Positions 37,462-44,952 of a DNA stretch of 64,000 nt are shown in pieces (the stretch's first letter is position 1; every line of letters begins with the position of its first letter). The stretch is taken from the NCBI RefSeq assembly GCF_001399755.1, contig NZ_LJCP01000011.1, forward strand, positions 248,001 to 312,000. Direction: 5' to 3'. A model generated the notes under the pieces. The model was not told where the DNA came from, made no database searches, and saw nothing but the letters and a program-made list of their open reading frames with translations. This stretch comes from Thiohalorhabdus denitrificans. Lineage in GTDB: Bacteria; Pseudomonadota; Gammaproteobacteria; Thiohalorhabdales; Thiohalorhabdaceae. A program made the translations under genes and the position numbers.

Positions 37462-38421
37462 ATGGCAAGCGCGAAACGGATACGTCTATGCGGCCTCTTC
37501 CTGCTGACGGCTCCCGCCCTGGCCTGGGGGGCGCCCTTCAGCGCCGACCTCCAGCCCCTGAACGACTCGGGGGTAAGCGGGAACGCCGGCATGGAGTTGG
37601 AGGGGGACTCCCTGGACGTGGAGATCAACGCCTCCGGCCTGGAGCCCAATGAAACCCATCCGCAGCATATCCATGGTCCGCCCGACTCGCCGGCCGCCCT
37701 CCCCGGCATGGATGCCGATGCGGACGGTGACGGCTTCATCGAGCTGGAGGAGGCCACCACCACGGTCGGACCAGTAATCCTTCCCTTGACCTCAACCCCC
37801 GACGGGGCTCAGGGGCCTGCTCCCCAGGCGAACCAGGCTCCCCAAGGTGGGCCGGGTCCCCAGAATGCCCAAGGGCCGCAAAACGGGAACGGTCCACAGC
37901 AGGGGGAGCTACCCGAGCAGGCGCAACAGATGGACCAGGAGCAGTTGCAGGAAATGGACCAGGATCAGCAGGCTGATCAGGACCAGGATCAGGAGGGTAA
38001 TGGAAACGGCGGAGAGGGAGGTTTCCCCATCGCTGACGAGGACGGCAACATCAACTTCAGCGCCACCTACGACCTGAGCGACGAGGATATCTTCGGCGAC
38101 GACTTCTCCCGGGACGACCTGCTGCCCATGGAGCAGCGGGCCATCGTCCTGCACGGTCTGAGCACCACCGAGGAGGACGGCGTCGGCACGGAGGGTGAGG
38201 TGGACGGCACCGCCGGCTACAAAGAGGTCCTGCCGGTGGCGGGCGGCGCCATCGTTGCCGAGGCGGATGACGGCGCCGAGCCCACTCCGCCTGCCGAGGG
38301 AGACGGCCCGGGCGCTCCCGATGCGGAGATCCCCGAGCCAGGCGTGCTGAGCCTGCTCGCCATGGGCATGCTCGCCTTCCTGGGCGGCTTCGGCCGCCGC
38401 TTCGGCCGGCTACGCGGCTAA
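37462..38421 (+). CDS. PEP-CTERM protein with CHRD-like domain and EF-hand loop
   Basis: 319 residues. A signal peptide (CGLFLLTAPALAWGA) precedes a domain resembling CHRD/Cu-Zn-SOD-like folds (LDVEINASGLEPNETHPQHIHG), with a perfect EF-hand-type loop DADGDGFIELEE near residue 80. A Gln/Asp/Gly-rich low-complexity insert (about 112-192) splits the domain, which resumes at ADEDGNINFSATYDL and RAIVLHGLSTTEEDG. The end is a classic exosortase signal: PEPGVLSLLAMGMLAFLGGF then Arg-rich. The product is expected at the cell surface or in the exopolysaccharide. No exosortase gene is in the window. Confidence 0.88.
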   Translation: MASAKRIRLCGLFLLTAPALAWGAPFSADLQPLNDSGVSGNAGMELEGDSLDVEINASGLEPNETHPQHIHGPPDSPAALPGMDADADGDGFIELEEATTTVGPVILPLTSTPDGAQGPAPQANQAPQGGPGPQNAQGPQNGNGPQQGELPEQAQQMDQEQLQEMDQDQQADQDQDQEGNGNGGEGGFPIADEDGNINFSATYDLSDEDIFGDDFSRDDLLPMEQRAIVLHGLSTTEEDGVGTEGEVDGTAGYKEVLPVAGGAIVAEADDGAEPTPPAEGDGPGAPDAEIPEPGVLSLLAMGMLAFLGGFGRRFGRLRG

Positions 38422-38475
38422 CCCGCCCGTCCGTTCCTCCGGGGCACGGGCCGGAGGACGGCTTCGACGGCATGG

Positions 38476-38504
38476 CGCCCCGGCGACGATTCGTCGCCGG
38501 GGCG
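38476..38504. terminator. Terminator hairpin between convergent genes
   Basis: Perfect 14-bp stem, CGCCCCGGCGACGA with TCGTCGCCGGGGCG and a single-base centre, between the PEP-CTERM stop and the SHOCT gene stop, followed by TTCT on the plus strand. Confidence 0.7.
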
Positions 38505-38506
38505 TT

Positions 38507-38758
38507 CTACGGTTCCAGGTCCTGCTTTTTCTGCAGGAACTCCTCGCGGTCGATCTCCCCGCGGGCATAGCGCTCCTCCAAGAGCTCCATGGCCCTGGGC
38601 CTGTCTCGCTTAGGGGTATCCGGGCCTTCGCCGGGTCGCCCGGGACCCAGCGCCAGCCATCGGACCAGGGCGGCGATGGCGAGCACCACCAGCACCCAGA
38701 ACAGGATCATGAAAACGCCGCCCAAGCCCCAAAGGCCGTGACCGTCGGACATCCACAT
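38507..38758 (-). CDS. Small membrane protein with SHOCT domain
   Basis: 83 residues: one membrane helix (GGVFMILFWVLVVLAIAALVRWL) and a C-terminal SHOCT motif (AMELLEERYARGEIDREEFLQKKQDL). Such proteins are widespread; SHOCT is thought to mediate oligomerisation. It is followed by the terminator and lies 51 nt after the NfeD-like gene on the same strand. Confidence 0.88.
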   Translation of the reverse strand: MWMSDGHGLWGLGGVFMILFWVLVVLAIAALVRWLALGPGRPGEGPDTPKRDRPRAMELLEERYARGEIDREEFLQKKQDLEP

Positions 38759-38809
38759 ACGCGCCTCCCAATGCGCTGCGTCCCAGCCCGAGCCCCGGGC
38801 GCCCCCGAT

Positions 38810-39202
38810 CTACCGCTCGGGCCGCACCACCAGAGTCAACCCCTCCAGGCCGCAGACGCGGACATACTCCCCGCAGCCGGGCCGGTGGCCGGCCGCCGAA
38901 TCCAGCCGGGCGGACCACAGGGCCCCCTGGAGCCGGATACGCCCCCGGCAATCGCCCTTGCCGCCGCTCTCCCGGAACCCCTCCGCCACCCGGCCCCGGC
39001 AACCGGGCAGGGCCTCCTTGCCCAGCCGCGCCGGGAGATGGCGGTCCAGGAGCCTTACCACCGGCATATCCCCCACCGCCAGGATAACGGCGAGGGCCCC
39101 GGCCAGGCCCCAGGCGCCCCAGAGCAGACCGGCCCCGGCCGCCAGGACCCCCTCGCAGGCCACTACGCCCAGTATCCGAGGGTAAAGATGCCGTTGAGCC
39201 AT
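38810..39202 (-). CDS. NfeD-like membrane protein
   Basis: 130 residues. Two hydrophobic helices (VVACEGVLAAGAGLLWGAWGLAGALAVILAVG region) are followed by a C-terminal OB-fold typical of NfeD: a GRV start, GRIRLQGALWSARLDSAAGH and VRVCGLEGLTLVVRPE. NfeD-like proteins usually pair with SPFH/stomatin proteins; none is seen here. Probably co-transcribed with the SHOCT gene. Confidence 0.75.
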   Translation of the reverse strand: MAQRHLYPRILGVVACEGVLAAGAGLLWGAWGLAGALAVILAVGDMPVVRLLDRHLPARLGKEALPGCRGRVAEGFRESGGKGDCRGRIRLQGALWSARLDSAAGHRPGCGEYVRVCGLEGLTLVVRPER

Positions 39203-39282
39203 GCCGAAACCCGTTTACCATACGTAGGCTCCAGGGCGAGCCGCTGGAGCCAAGCTGCCACCTATCCGGGAGCACAGGGAAG

Positions 39283-39714
39283 ATGCCCGCCACCCGTTGC
39301 CCAGTATGCGCCATGCGCCCCCTTTCCAGTCGCAATGAGCTGGAATTCCGGGGCATGTACTTCGCCTTCTGCTCCCCATCCTGCCAGGAACGCTTCCTGC
39401 AGGACCCGGAGCATTTCCTGAGCCGGCAGGGCGCTCCAAACCGGGCATCCGGCCCCGCCAAGCGGCGGCGCCTGCGGCTGGGCCAGCAACCCTCGCCCGA
39501 CCAGGCCGAAACGCTCCGGGAACTGCTGGAAGGAATGATGGGAGTCCGGACAGTAGGCTTCCGCGGGGACCGCCTGGAAATCACCTACGATCCCGGGCAG
39601 GCCAGCATGGAGGGTCTGGAAAGGGAGCTCATGGAGGCCGGCGACCGGCTGGGCGCCGGATGGGGCGAGCGGCTGCGCCGCGCCTTCGTGCACTTCGAGG
39701 CGGAGGAGGGGTAG
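39283..39714 (+). CDS. YHS-domain protein with HMA-like C-terminus
   Basis: 143 residues. The N-terminal 45 residues form a YHS/TRASH metal-binding domain: TRCPVCAMRPLSS, then FRGMYFAFCSPSCQERFLQDPEHFL, with four Cys. Residues 75-125 resemble the ferredoxin-like fold of HMA domains (MGVRTVGFRGDRLEITYDPGQASMEGLERELMEAG) but lack CxxC. The family accompanies copper or mercury ATPases. It is convergent with the MerR gene, 10 nt apart. Confidence 0.75.
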   Translation: MPATRCPVCAMRPLSSRNELEFRGMYFAFCSPSCQERFLQDPEHFLSRQGAPNRASGPAKRRRLRLGQQPSPDQAETLRELLEGMMGVRTVGFRGDRLEITYDPGQASMEGLERELMEAGDRLGAGWGERLRRAFVHFEAEEG

Positions 39715-39724
39715 GCGCCTCCTC

Positions 39725-40159
39725 CTAGCTCCGCTCGGAGCCCGGGTCCAATTCCCCGGCGATCACCGTCTGGACCAGGTCCCACTCCGAGCTTACCCGC
39801 CCTTCCCGGCACTGCTCCCGCAGCTTCTCCAGCTCCCGGCGAATGATCCGCAGGTCGGCGATGCGGTCGTCCACCTCGCCAAGCTTGGCGGTGGCCAGGC
39901 GCTCCACCTTCCCGCACCCCCTGGAGCCGAAATCCAGCAGCTCCCCCACCTCCCGCAAGGTGAAGCCCATGTACTGGGCCCGCTTGATAAAGAGGATGCG
40001 GTCGACGACCTCCGGGCCGTAGTGGCGCACGCCCCCGGGCGGGCGGGGCGGCTCGGGGAGAAGCCCCTTGCGCTGGTAGTAGCGGATGGTTTCCACGTTG
40101 ACCCCCGCCTTCTGGGCCAAAACCCCTATGGTCATGCGCGGCTGGTGAGCATCGTTCAC
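39725..40159 (-). CDS. MerR family regulator, mercury/metal-type
   Basis: 144 residues. The N-terminal wHTH is standard: TIGVLAQKAGVNVETIRYYQRKGLLPEP. The effector region has Cys in GSRGCGKVERLATAKL, at the place of MerR Cys82, and in REQCREGRVSSEW, near MerR Cys117; the third mercury ligand Cys126 is not present, so mercury specificity is doubtful. The GTG start at 40159 gives the nine extra residues; an internal ATG at 40135 would give the family N-terminus. A MerR-type promoter lies 198 nt upstream. Confidence 0.85.
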   Translation of the reverse strand: MNDAHQPRMTIGVLAQKAGVNVETIRYYQRKGLLPEPPRPPGGVRHYGPEVVDRILFIKRAQYMGFTLREVGELLDFGSRGCGKVERLATAKLGEVDDRIADLRIIRRELEKLREQCREGRVSSEWDLVQTVIAGELDPGSERS

Positions 40160-40357
40160 TGATCGGCCCTACATTACTGGAGCCCCGGGCTCCGGGGATT
40201 GCCGTATGGCCCAGCTGATCCCGCATTCCGCCGGCCGGGGCCGGGCGCACACCGGGCCGGGAGGGGCGGCTGGCCAGCGTCCGGCCCCGGTCCGGACCCG
40301 ATCCGCTTTCCCCGATACAGCATTAGGGACACCCCTGCATAGGCGCAATCGGCGGGC

Positions 40358-40389
40358 AGTTTACGCTCCGTACCGTGATACAGAGTCAA
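40358..40389 (-). promoter_or_regulatory. MerR-type promoter/operator facing the MerR gene
   Basis: On the minus strand TTGACT (40389-40384) and TAAACT (40363-40358) are 20 bp apart, the overlong spacer typical of MerR-family targets. Between them lies a dyad CTCTGTA/TACGGAG like the classical mer operator. It points toward the merR-like gene, so autoregulation is likely. Confidence 0.7.
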
Positions 40390-40512
40390 GGGGCCCTTAG
40401 AACCGAGACAAAAATGGGCGACCAGAAAGGGTGGACCGCTATTTTAAAGACCCCGGGGGTGGGGCCGGGTTCAATCGGCATGACAGGGGGTTGATGAAGG
40501 ACAGGGGGACGG

Positions 40513-40752
40513 CTATCCCGCCAGCCAGCCCTCCACGGCCTTTCGGTCCGGCACGCCTCCGGCGTGAACCACGGTGCCGTCCACCACCACGCCGGGCGTG
40601 GACATGACCCCGTAGCTCATGATGTCGCCGATGTCCTCCACCTTCTGCAGATCGATCTCGGCGCCCTGGTCGGCGGTCACCTGCTCGATGAGCTGGAGGG
40701 TGGTCTGACAGTTGGCGCAACCGGTGCCGAGCACCTTCACTTCCTTGGTCAT
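40513..40752 (-). CDS. Small thioredoxin-fold protein (MTH895 family)
   Basis: 79 residues: KEVKVLGTGCANCQTTLQLIEQ with a CxxC redox site at residues 12-15, then YGVMSTPGVVVDGTVVHAG with the cis-Pro loop. This family (redox-active disulfide protein 2) is found beside ArsP-like permeases and may reduce metalloid substrates or the permease. Last gene of the arsenic operon. Confidence 0.9.
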   Translation of the reverse strand: MTKEVKVLGTGCANCQTTLQLIEQVTADQGAEIDLQKVEDIGDIMSYGVMSTPGVVVDGTVVHAGGVPDRKAVEGWLAG

Positions 40753-40782
40753 GGTCGTTCTCCTGTTCGGTTGGTTGCGGTT

Positions 40783-41142
40783 CTAGCAACAGCTTCCTGG
40801 TTTGGTGGGCTGGGGCTCGCTGCCGCAGCAGCCTCCGGCGGCCGGCTCGGGGTCGCTCTCCGCCTCGGCGCCGCAACAGCCGCCCGTGGTCTCCGCTTTT
40901 TCGGCGGCCGGAGCGGTTCCCAGGGCGCCGTCGAGGTCCTCGTCGGCGCGCCCGGCGGCCTCGTCCCGCACGTGCCGGGCCAGCTCCACCACCGTTCCGA
41001 TCTGGGACTCGGGGATTCCCATATCCCGCAGCCGGTTCAGCTGGCAGCGCGGCTGGGTGGGATGGCCCGCCGCCACGCCGGCCGCGAGGGTGGCCAGGGC
41101 GACGATGGAGGGGTGCAGCTCGGGGGCGTTTTCTTGGCTCAT
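40783..41142 (-). CDS. Small protein with Cys-rich tail of CC pairs
   Basis: 119 residues. The N-terminal 65 residues are helical and may resemble carboxymuconolactone decarboxylase/AhpD-like helices (ALATLAAGVAAGH, IPESQIGTVVELARHVRDEA). The tail is a linker with three CC pairs: GGCCGAE, GGCCGSE and the terminal GSCC. Such vicinal thiols bind As(III) or other soft metals. It has no recognised function. It sits between the permease and thioredoxin genes of the arsenic operon, with a 14-nt gap to the permease, so a metalloid chaperone role is an inference. Confidence 0.7.
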   Translation of the reverse strand: MSQENAPELHPSIVALATLAAGVAAGHPTQPRCQLNRLRDMGIPESQIGTVVELARHVRDEAAGRADEDLDGALGTAPAAEKAETTGGCCGAEAESDPEPAAGGCCGSEPQPTKPGSCC

Positions 41143-41156
41143 CAGTACGGTCTCCT

Positions 41157-42110
41157 TCAGGCAGCCAGGTTGAAGCCCCATCCCACCAGCATGAAGGCGC
41201 CGGCGAGGATGGCGGCGTAGTGCGCCAGGGCCTTCCAGTGCAGGACCTTGCGCAGTATGAGCATCTCGGGAAGCGACAGGGCGGCGATGGCCATCATCAG
41301 GGCGAGCACCGTGCCCACGGCCACGTCCTTGGCCAGCATGGCCTCGGCCACTGGGATGACGCCGGTGGCGTTGGCGTACAGGGGCACGCCGAGGACCACC
41401 GCCGCGGGCACCGTCCACCACTGGCCGCCGGCGAGGTAGGTGCTCACCCACTGCTCGGGCACGAAGCCGTGGAAGGCGGCGCCCACGGCGATGCCGGCCA
41501 ACACCCACTTCCAGATGCGGCCGACGATCTCGCGGACCTCGCCCACGGCGAAGCGGTGGCGGCCTTTGATGCTGGTGTCCACCTCCGGTTGGGCGGTCTC
41601 GCCCATCCGGATCTTCCAGACGTAGTCGGCCACCCAGCGCTCGGGGCGCAGCCGCTCCATGAGGGCGCCGCCGGCGTAGGCCACCACCAGGCCGCTCGCC
41701 ACGTACATGGCGGTGAGCTTCCAGCCCAGGATGCCCAGCAGCAGCACCACCGCCACCTCGTTGATCATGGGGCTGGCGATGAGGAAGGAGAAGGTCACCC
41801 CCAGCGGGATGCCCGCCTCCACGAAACCGATGAACAGCGGCACCGAGGAGCAGGAGCAAAACGGCGTCACCGCCCCCAGCCCCACCGCCAGCGAGCGGGC
41901 CACGCCCTTGGGCTTGCCGCGCACGTACTCGCGCACCCGCTCCGGGCTGATCATGGCCCGCAGCAGGCCCATGACGTAGATCACCGCCACCAGCAGCACG
42001 AAAATCTTGGCGGTGTCCATGACGAAGAATTGCACCGCCGGACCCAGGGACCCCTCGGGGCTTAGGCCCAGCAAGGCGTAGGCGATCCAATCGCCCAGGG
42101 CGGAGAACAT
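41157..42110 (-). CDS. Permease of the DUF318/ArsP type
   Basis: 317 residues with about eight to ten membrane helices. The conserved block TPFCSCSSVPLFIGFVEAGIPLG near residue 85 holds paired Cys thought to take part in organoarsenical binding in ArsP; the second block is VPLYANATGVIPVAEAML. ArsP exports trivalent methylarsenite and aromatic arsenicals. The call to arsenic rests on its operon context. ATG at 42110 has GGAGG at ideal spacing, while a GTG at 42122 overlaps that site. Confidence 0.8.
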   Translation of the reverse strand: MFSALGDWIAYALLGLSPEGSLGPAVQFFVMDTAKIFVLLVAVIYVMGLLRAMISPERVREYVRGKPKGVARSLAVGLGAVTPFCSCSSVPLFIGFVEAGIPLGVTFSFLIASPMINEVAVVLLLGILGWKLTAMYVASGLVVAYAGGALMERLRPERWVADYVWKIRMGETAQPEVDTSIKGRHRFAVGEVREIVGRIWKWVLAGIAVGAAFHGFVPEQWVSTYLAGGQWWTVPAAVVLGVPLYANATGVIPVAEAMLAKDVAVGTVLALMMAIAALSLPEMLILRKVLHWKALAHYAAILAGAFMLVGWGFNLAA

Positions 42111-42219
42111 CGCTACCTCCACAGTGAAGATCGTCGACTCCCGGTGACCGGCCGCGCATCCACCGCGGCGCGGATTCCAGCGGGAGGGCTAGCGGTCCCG
42201 ACCCACCGGGGCCGTTCCC

Positions 42220-42245
42220 GTCGCGGCCACTGGCCGCTCCTACAG
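42220..42245. repeat. Half REP element
   Basis: GTCGCGGCCACTGGCCGCTC followed by CTACAG, the right arm of the REP family, without a left arm. It lies between the arsC and permease genes. Confidence 0.5.
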
Positions 42246-42255
42246 GGAGAAGGCG

Positions 42256-42681
42256 CTACCCGGAGACTTCCTCCCGCAGCCGCCCCACCAGCTCCCGCAC
42301 CCGCCGCTCCACCTCGTCCCGAGTGGCACGGAAGGTATCCATAACCTCTGCTTCGCTGCCAGTGGCCTTGGCCGGGTCCGAAAGCGGCCAGTGCTCCTTG
42401 GCGGTGCCCGGGGGAAGGATGGGGCAGTGCTCGTCGGCGTGGCCGCAGACGGTGACCACCCGGTCGGCCCAGGCCAGCAGCTCATCGTCCAGGCGGGTGG
42501 ACTCCTGGCCGCTGATGTCGACGCCGGCCTCGGCCATGACGGCGATGGCGCGGGGATTCTGGCCGTGGACCTCGATGCCAGCGGAGGCAAAGTTCAGATC
42601 CGGGCCGCCCAGGTGGCGGCCCCAGCCCTCGGCCATCTGGCTGCGGCAAGAGTTGCCGGTGCAGAGAAAGAGGATGTTCAC
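42256..42681 (-). CDS. arsC: Arsenate reductase, thioredoxin-coupled (low-MW phosphatase fold)
   Basis: 141 residues; reduces arsenate to arsenite so that it can be exported or methylated. The phosphatase loop is CTGNSCR (Cys7 to Arg13). Cys79 and Cys86 in VCGHADEHCPILP form the disulfide relay, and Asp in WPLSDPAKATG is the acid catalyst. The Cys pair identifies the pI258/B. subtilis type, which is recycled by thioredoxin. Gap of 9 nt to arsI. Confidence 0.95.
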   Translation of the reverse strand: MNILFLCTGNSCRSQMAEGWGRHLGGPDLNFASAGIEVHGQNPRAIAVMAEAGVDISGQESTRLDDELLAWADRVVTVCGHADEHCPILPPGTAKEHWPLSDPAKATGSEAEVMDTFRATRDEVERRVRELVGRLREEVSG

Positions 42682-42690
42682 GCGGACCCC

Positions 42691-43119
42691 CTAATCGCAG
42701 CAGGAGGAGGCGCCGGTCTCCGGCCCGCAGCAGCCGCCGGCCGGCTCGGTGAACAGCGCCGCCTCGTCCAGGGTGTGGTAGGTCTCCCAGGCGACGCCCT
42801 GCGGGTCGGTGACCCAGTACTTGTCGGAGACGGCGTAGCAGCAGGTGGTGCCCGCCTCCTTGAGGCCCCCCGCATCGGCGGCCCGGGCCCGCTCCTCCAG
42901 CCGGGACAGGCCATCCTCGTCGGCCGCCTGGATGCCCAAGTGGTCGATGCCCGGCGCCCGCCCCCGCGCGGAGATGGCGAAATTCACCGCCGGATCCTCC
43001 AGCTCCCATTTGGCGTAGTCCGGCTTGCTCACCGCCGGCTCCGCGCCGAACAGGCTGCTGTAGAAGACCTTGTTGCGCTCCAGATCATCCACCGCGACGT
43101 GCACATGGAAACGGTTCAT
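42691..43119 (-). CDS. arsI: ArsI/CadI family VOC dioxygenase, likely C-As lyase
   Basis: 142 residues of the vicinal oxygen chelate fold. Metal ligands fit His5 or His7 in FHVHVAVDD, His60 in GIDHLGIQ and Glu112 in VAWETYHT. The As-binding pair is Cys93-Cys94 in GTTCCYAVSDKYWV, matching ArsI C-As lyases that split methylarsenite and aromatic arsenicals. The end carries further CC pairs (GGCCGP and SSCCD). CadI-type cadmium proteins are close, but the arsenic operon supports ArsI. Confidence 0.88.
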   Translation of the reverse strand: MNRFHVHVAVDDLERNKVFYSSLFGAEPAVSKPDYAKWELEDPAVNFAISARGRAPGIDHLGIQAADEDGLSRLEERARAADAGGLKEAGTTCCYAVSDKYWVTDPQGVAWETYHTLDEAALFTEPAGGCCGPETGASSCCD

Positions 43120-43160
43120 GGCCTACTCCTTTGCTTGCTGCTGCACATTCCGATATCGCC

Positions 43161-43178
43161 ATATGCGTTTATCCATAT
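43161..43178 (-). promoter_or_regulatory. ArsR-type operator before arsI
   Basis: ATATGCGTTTATCCATAT, an inverted repeat of ATATG and CATAT arms, is identical to the copy at 44899-44916. It lies 42 nt before the arsI start, implying a second regulated promoter within the arsenic operon. Confidence 0.75.
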
Positions 43179-43221
43179 ATAAAAGGCCGCAGCTTCCTCC
43201 GACCGGCCAGCCACCCCTGCT

Positions 43222-43365
43222 CTAGATGTCCTGGGTGCCAGCCGCCTCCACGAACACCTGAGGCCCGCGGCCGTGGCGCGGCGACCACCGCAGGGCAAGG
43301 ACCCTGCCCCGTTTGGTCACCCCGCGGGCGGCGTCCGGGTGCATGCGCCCCTCCGGGGCGCTCAT
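43222..43365 (-). CDS. Small ORF overlapping the end of acr3
   Basis: 47 codons. Its ATG overlaps the acr3 stop as ATGA, which suggests translational coupling. The product is basic and has no recognised motif (an end reading PQVFVEAAGTQDI). Codon use is like that of neighbours. It ends 43 nt before the internal operator. Could be a real small protein or a chance ORF. Confidence 0.4.
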   Translation of the reverse strand: MSAPEGRMHPDAARGVTKRGRVLALRWSPRHGRGPQVFVEAAGTQDI

Positions 43366-44450
43366 CCGCCCGCGCCCCCGGCCGCCGGGAAGCGGTGGCG
43401 GGTGCGGTTGGCGATCTTCACCAGGGCCAGCATCAAGGGCACCTCCACCAGCACCCCCACCACGGTGGCCAGCGCCGCCCCGGACTGCAGGCCGAACAGG
43501 GCGATGGCCGCCGCCACCGCCAGCTCGAAGAAGTTGCTCGCCCCGATCATGGCCCCCGGCGCGGCCACGTTGTGCGGCACCCGCCACCCCCAGGCCCAGC
43601 CGTAGGCAAGGAAAAAGACCAGGAAGGTCTGCACGGTGAGCGGGATGGCGATCAGGACGATGTGCAGCGGATTGGCCAGGATCACCTCGCCCTGGAAGGC
43701 GAACAGCAGCACCAGGGTGAGGATGAGGCCGGCGGGGGTTACCGCCCCGATACGCGGCATGAAGACATTGTCGAACCACTCCACGCCCCGGCTCCGGATC
43801 AGCGTCACCCGCGCGGCGTAGCCCGCCGCCAGCGGGATGACGATGTAGAGCAGCACCGACAGGGCCACCGTGTCCCAGGGCACGGTGATGTCGGAGATCC
43901 CCAGCAGAAGAACCACGATGGGGGCAAAGGCGAACAGCATGATCAGGTCGTTCACCGCCACCTGCACCAGGGTGTAGGCGGGATCGCCCCGGGTAAGGTA
44001 GCTCCAGACGAAGACCATGGCCGTGCACGGCGCCGCCCCGAGCAGGATGGCCCCGGCCAGGTACTCCCGGGCCAGGGGCGCCGGGATCAGCGGCGCGAAC
44101 AGGACGATCAGGAAGAACCAGGCGATGGCGAACATGGTGAAGGGCTTGATGAGCCAGTTCACCACGGTGGTGATGGCCAACCCCTTGGGCTGGCGGCGCA
44201 CCCCCAGGATGGAGGCGAAGTCGATCTGGACCATCATGGGGAAGATCATGGCCCAGATGAGGATCGCCACCGGGATGGAGACCTGGGCGTACTCGAAGCG
44301 TGACAACGCCGCCGGCACGGCCGGGGCGAGCTGGCCCAGGGCCACGCCGGCGACGATGGCCAGGGCCACCCACACGGAGAGATAGCGCCCGAACAGGCCC
44401 ATGCCCTCGCGGACGTCGGGGGCCTCCAGGGCGGTTTCGCGTTGGCTCAT
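43362..44450 (-). CDS. acr3: Arsenite efflux transporter Acr3
   Basis: 362 residues with ten predicted membrane helices. The essential Cys lies in LGAAPCTAMVFVWSYLTRGDP (Cys142), and the conserved Glu in ASNFFELAVAAAIALFG near the end. It exports arsenite. An N-terminal cytoplasmic stretch of 15 residues precedes helix 1. Acr3 differs from ArsB in sequence. It follows arsR by 40 nt on the same strand. Confidence 0.96.
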   Translation of the reverse strand: MSQRETALEAPDVREGMGLFGRYLSVWVALAIVAGVALGQLAPAVPAALSRFEYAQVSIPVAILIWAMIFPMMVQIDFASILGVRRQPKGLAITTVVNWLIKPFTMFAIAWFFLIVLFAPLIPAPLAREYLAGAILLGAAPCTAMVFVWSYLTRGDPAYTLVQVAVNDLIMLFAFAPIVVLLLGISDITVPWDTVALSVLLYIVIPLAAGYAARVTLIRSRGVEWFDNVFMPRIGAVTPAGLILTLVLLFAFQGEVILANPLHIVLIAIPLTVQTFLVFFLAYGWAWGWRVPHNVAAPGAMIGASNFFELAVAAAIALFGLQSGAALATVVGVLVEVPLMLALVKIANRTRHRFPAAGGAGG

Positions 44451-44490
44451 GGTCAATTCCCGGGCGGTACGCTCGGCTGAAGAAGGCGGA

Positions 44491-44844
44491 TCAGGCGCAG
44501 CAGGCCTTCTCCGGGCGGTCGGGCATGGCCTGCAGGGCGCGACGGTCCTCGGCGAAGGGGGCCCGGTCGGCGCAGGCGGCGGCCCATTCCGCCACGACCC
44601 GGCGCGCCCAATCCGGAAGTTCGGGGTGGAGCATGTAGTGCATCCAGGTGCCGCGCCGATGGGAGGCCACCACTCCGGCGTTGCGGAGCTGGGCCAGGTG
44701 CCGGGAGACCTTGGGCTGGGCCAGGCCCAGCGCATGGGTCAGTTCGCAGACGCACAGCTCGCCCTCGGCCTGCAGCAGGGCGACGCAGCGCAGCCGCGTC
44801 TCGTCCCCCAGGGCACGGAAAAATTCCTCCGCCTGACACGCCAT
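44491..44844 (-). CDS. arsR: Arsenite-responsive repressor ArsR
   Basis: 117 residues, winged helix of the ArsR/SmtB family. The metal site ELCVCELTHALGL has Cys31 and Cys33 (the ELCVCDL motif of E. coli ArsR); the recognition helix is QPKVSRHLAQLRNAGVV. The C-terminus ends EKACCA, an additional Cys pair. ATG at 44844 has GAGGAGG. Two operator copies lie 33-72 nt upstream, so it represses the arsenic operon and itself. Confidence 0.95.
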   Translation of the reverse strand: MACQAEEFFRALGDETRLRCVALLQAEGELCVCELTHALGLAQPKVSRHLAQLRNAGVVASHRRGTWMHYMLHPELPDWARRVVAEWAAACADRAPFAEDRRALQAMPDRPEKACCA

Positions 44845-44876
44845 GACCACCTCCTCGGTTTTGCTGGTCCCAGCGT

Positions 44877-44916
44877 ATATGGATAGCCACATATGTCAAT
44901 ATGCGTTTATCCATAT
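44877..44916 (-). promoter_or_regulatory. Two tandem ArsR-type operators before arsR
   Basis: ATATGGATAGCCACATAT (44877-44894) and ATATGCGTTTATCCATAT (44899-44916; the same motif on the other strand) have centres 22 bp apart, i.e. two helical turns. The second is identical to the site before arsI. The surrounding stretch is markedly AT-rich. Confidence 0.8.
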
Positions 44917-44952
44917 AAAAAGACCACGGCCCTCTTTACGGGTTCCCGGCCT

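Noticed and set aside
40174-40389. 71-codon open frame on the minus strand before the MerR gene
   Set aside because: It begins inside the promoter element and has no recognisable features or ribosome-binding site.
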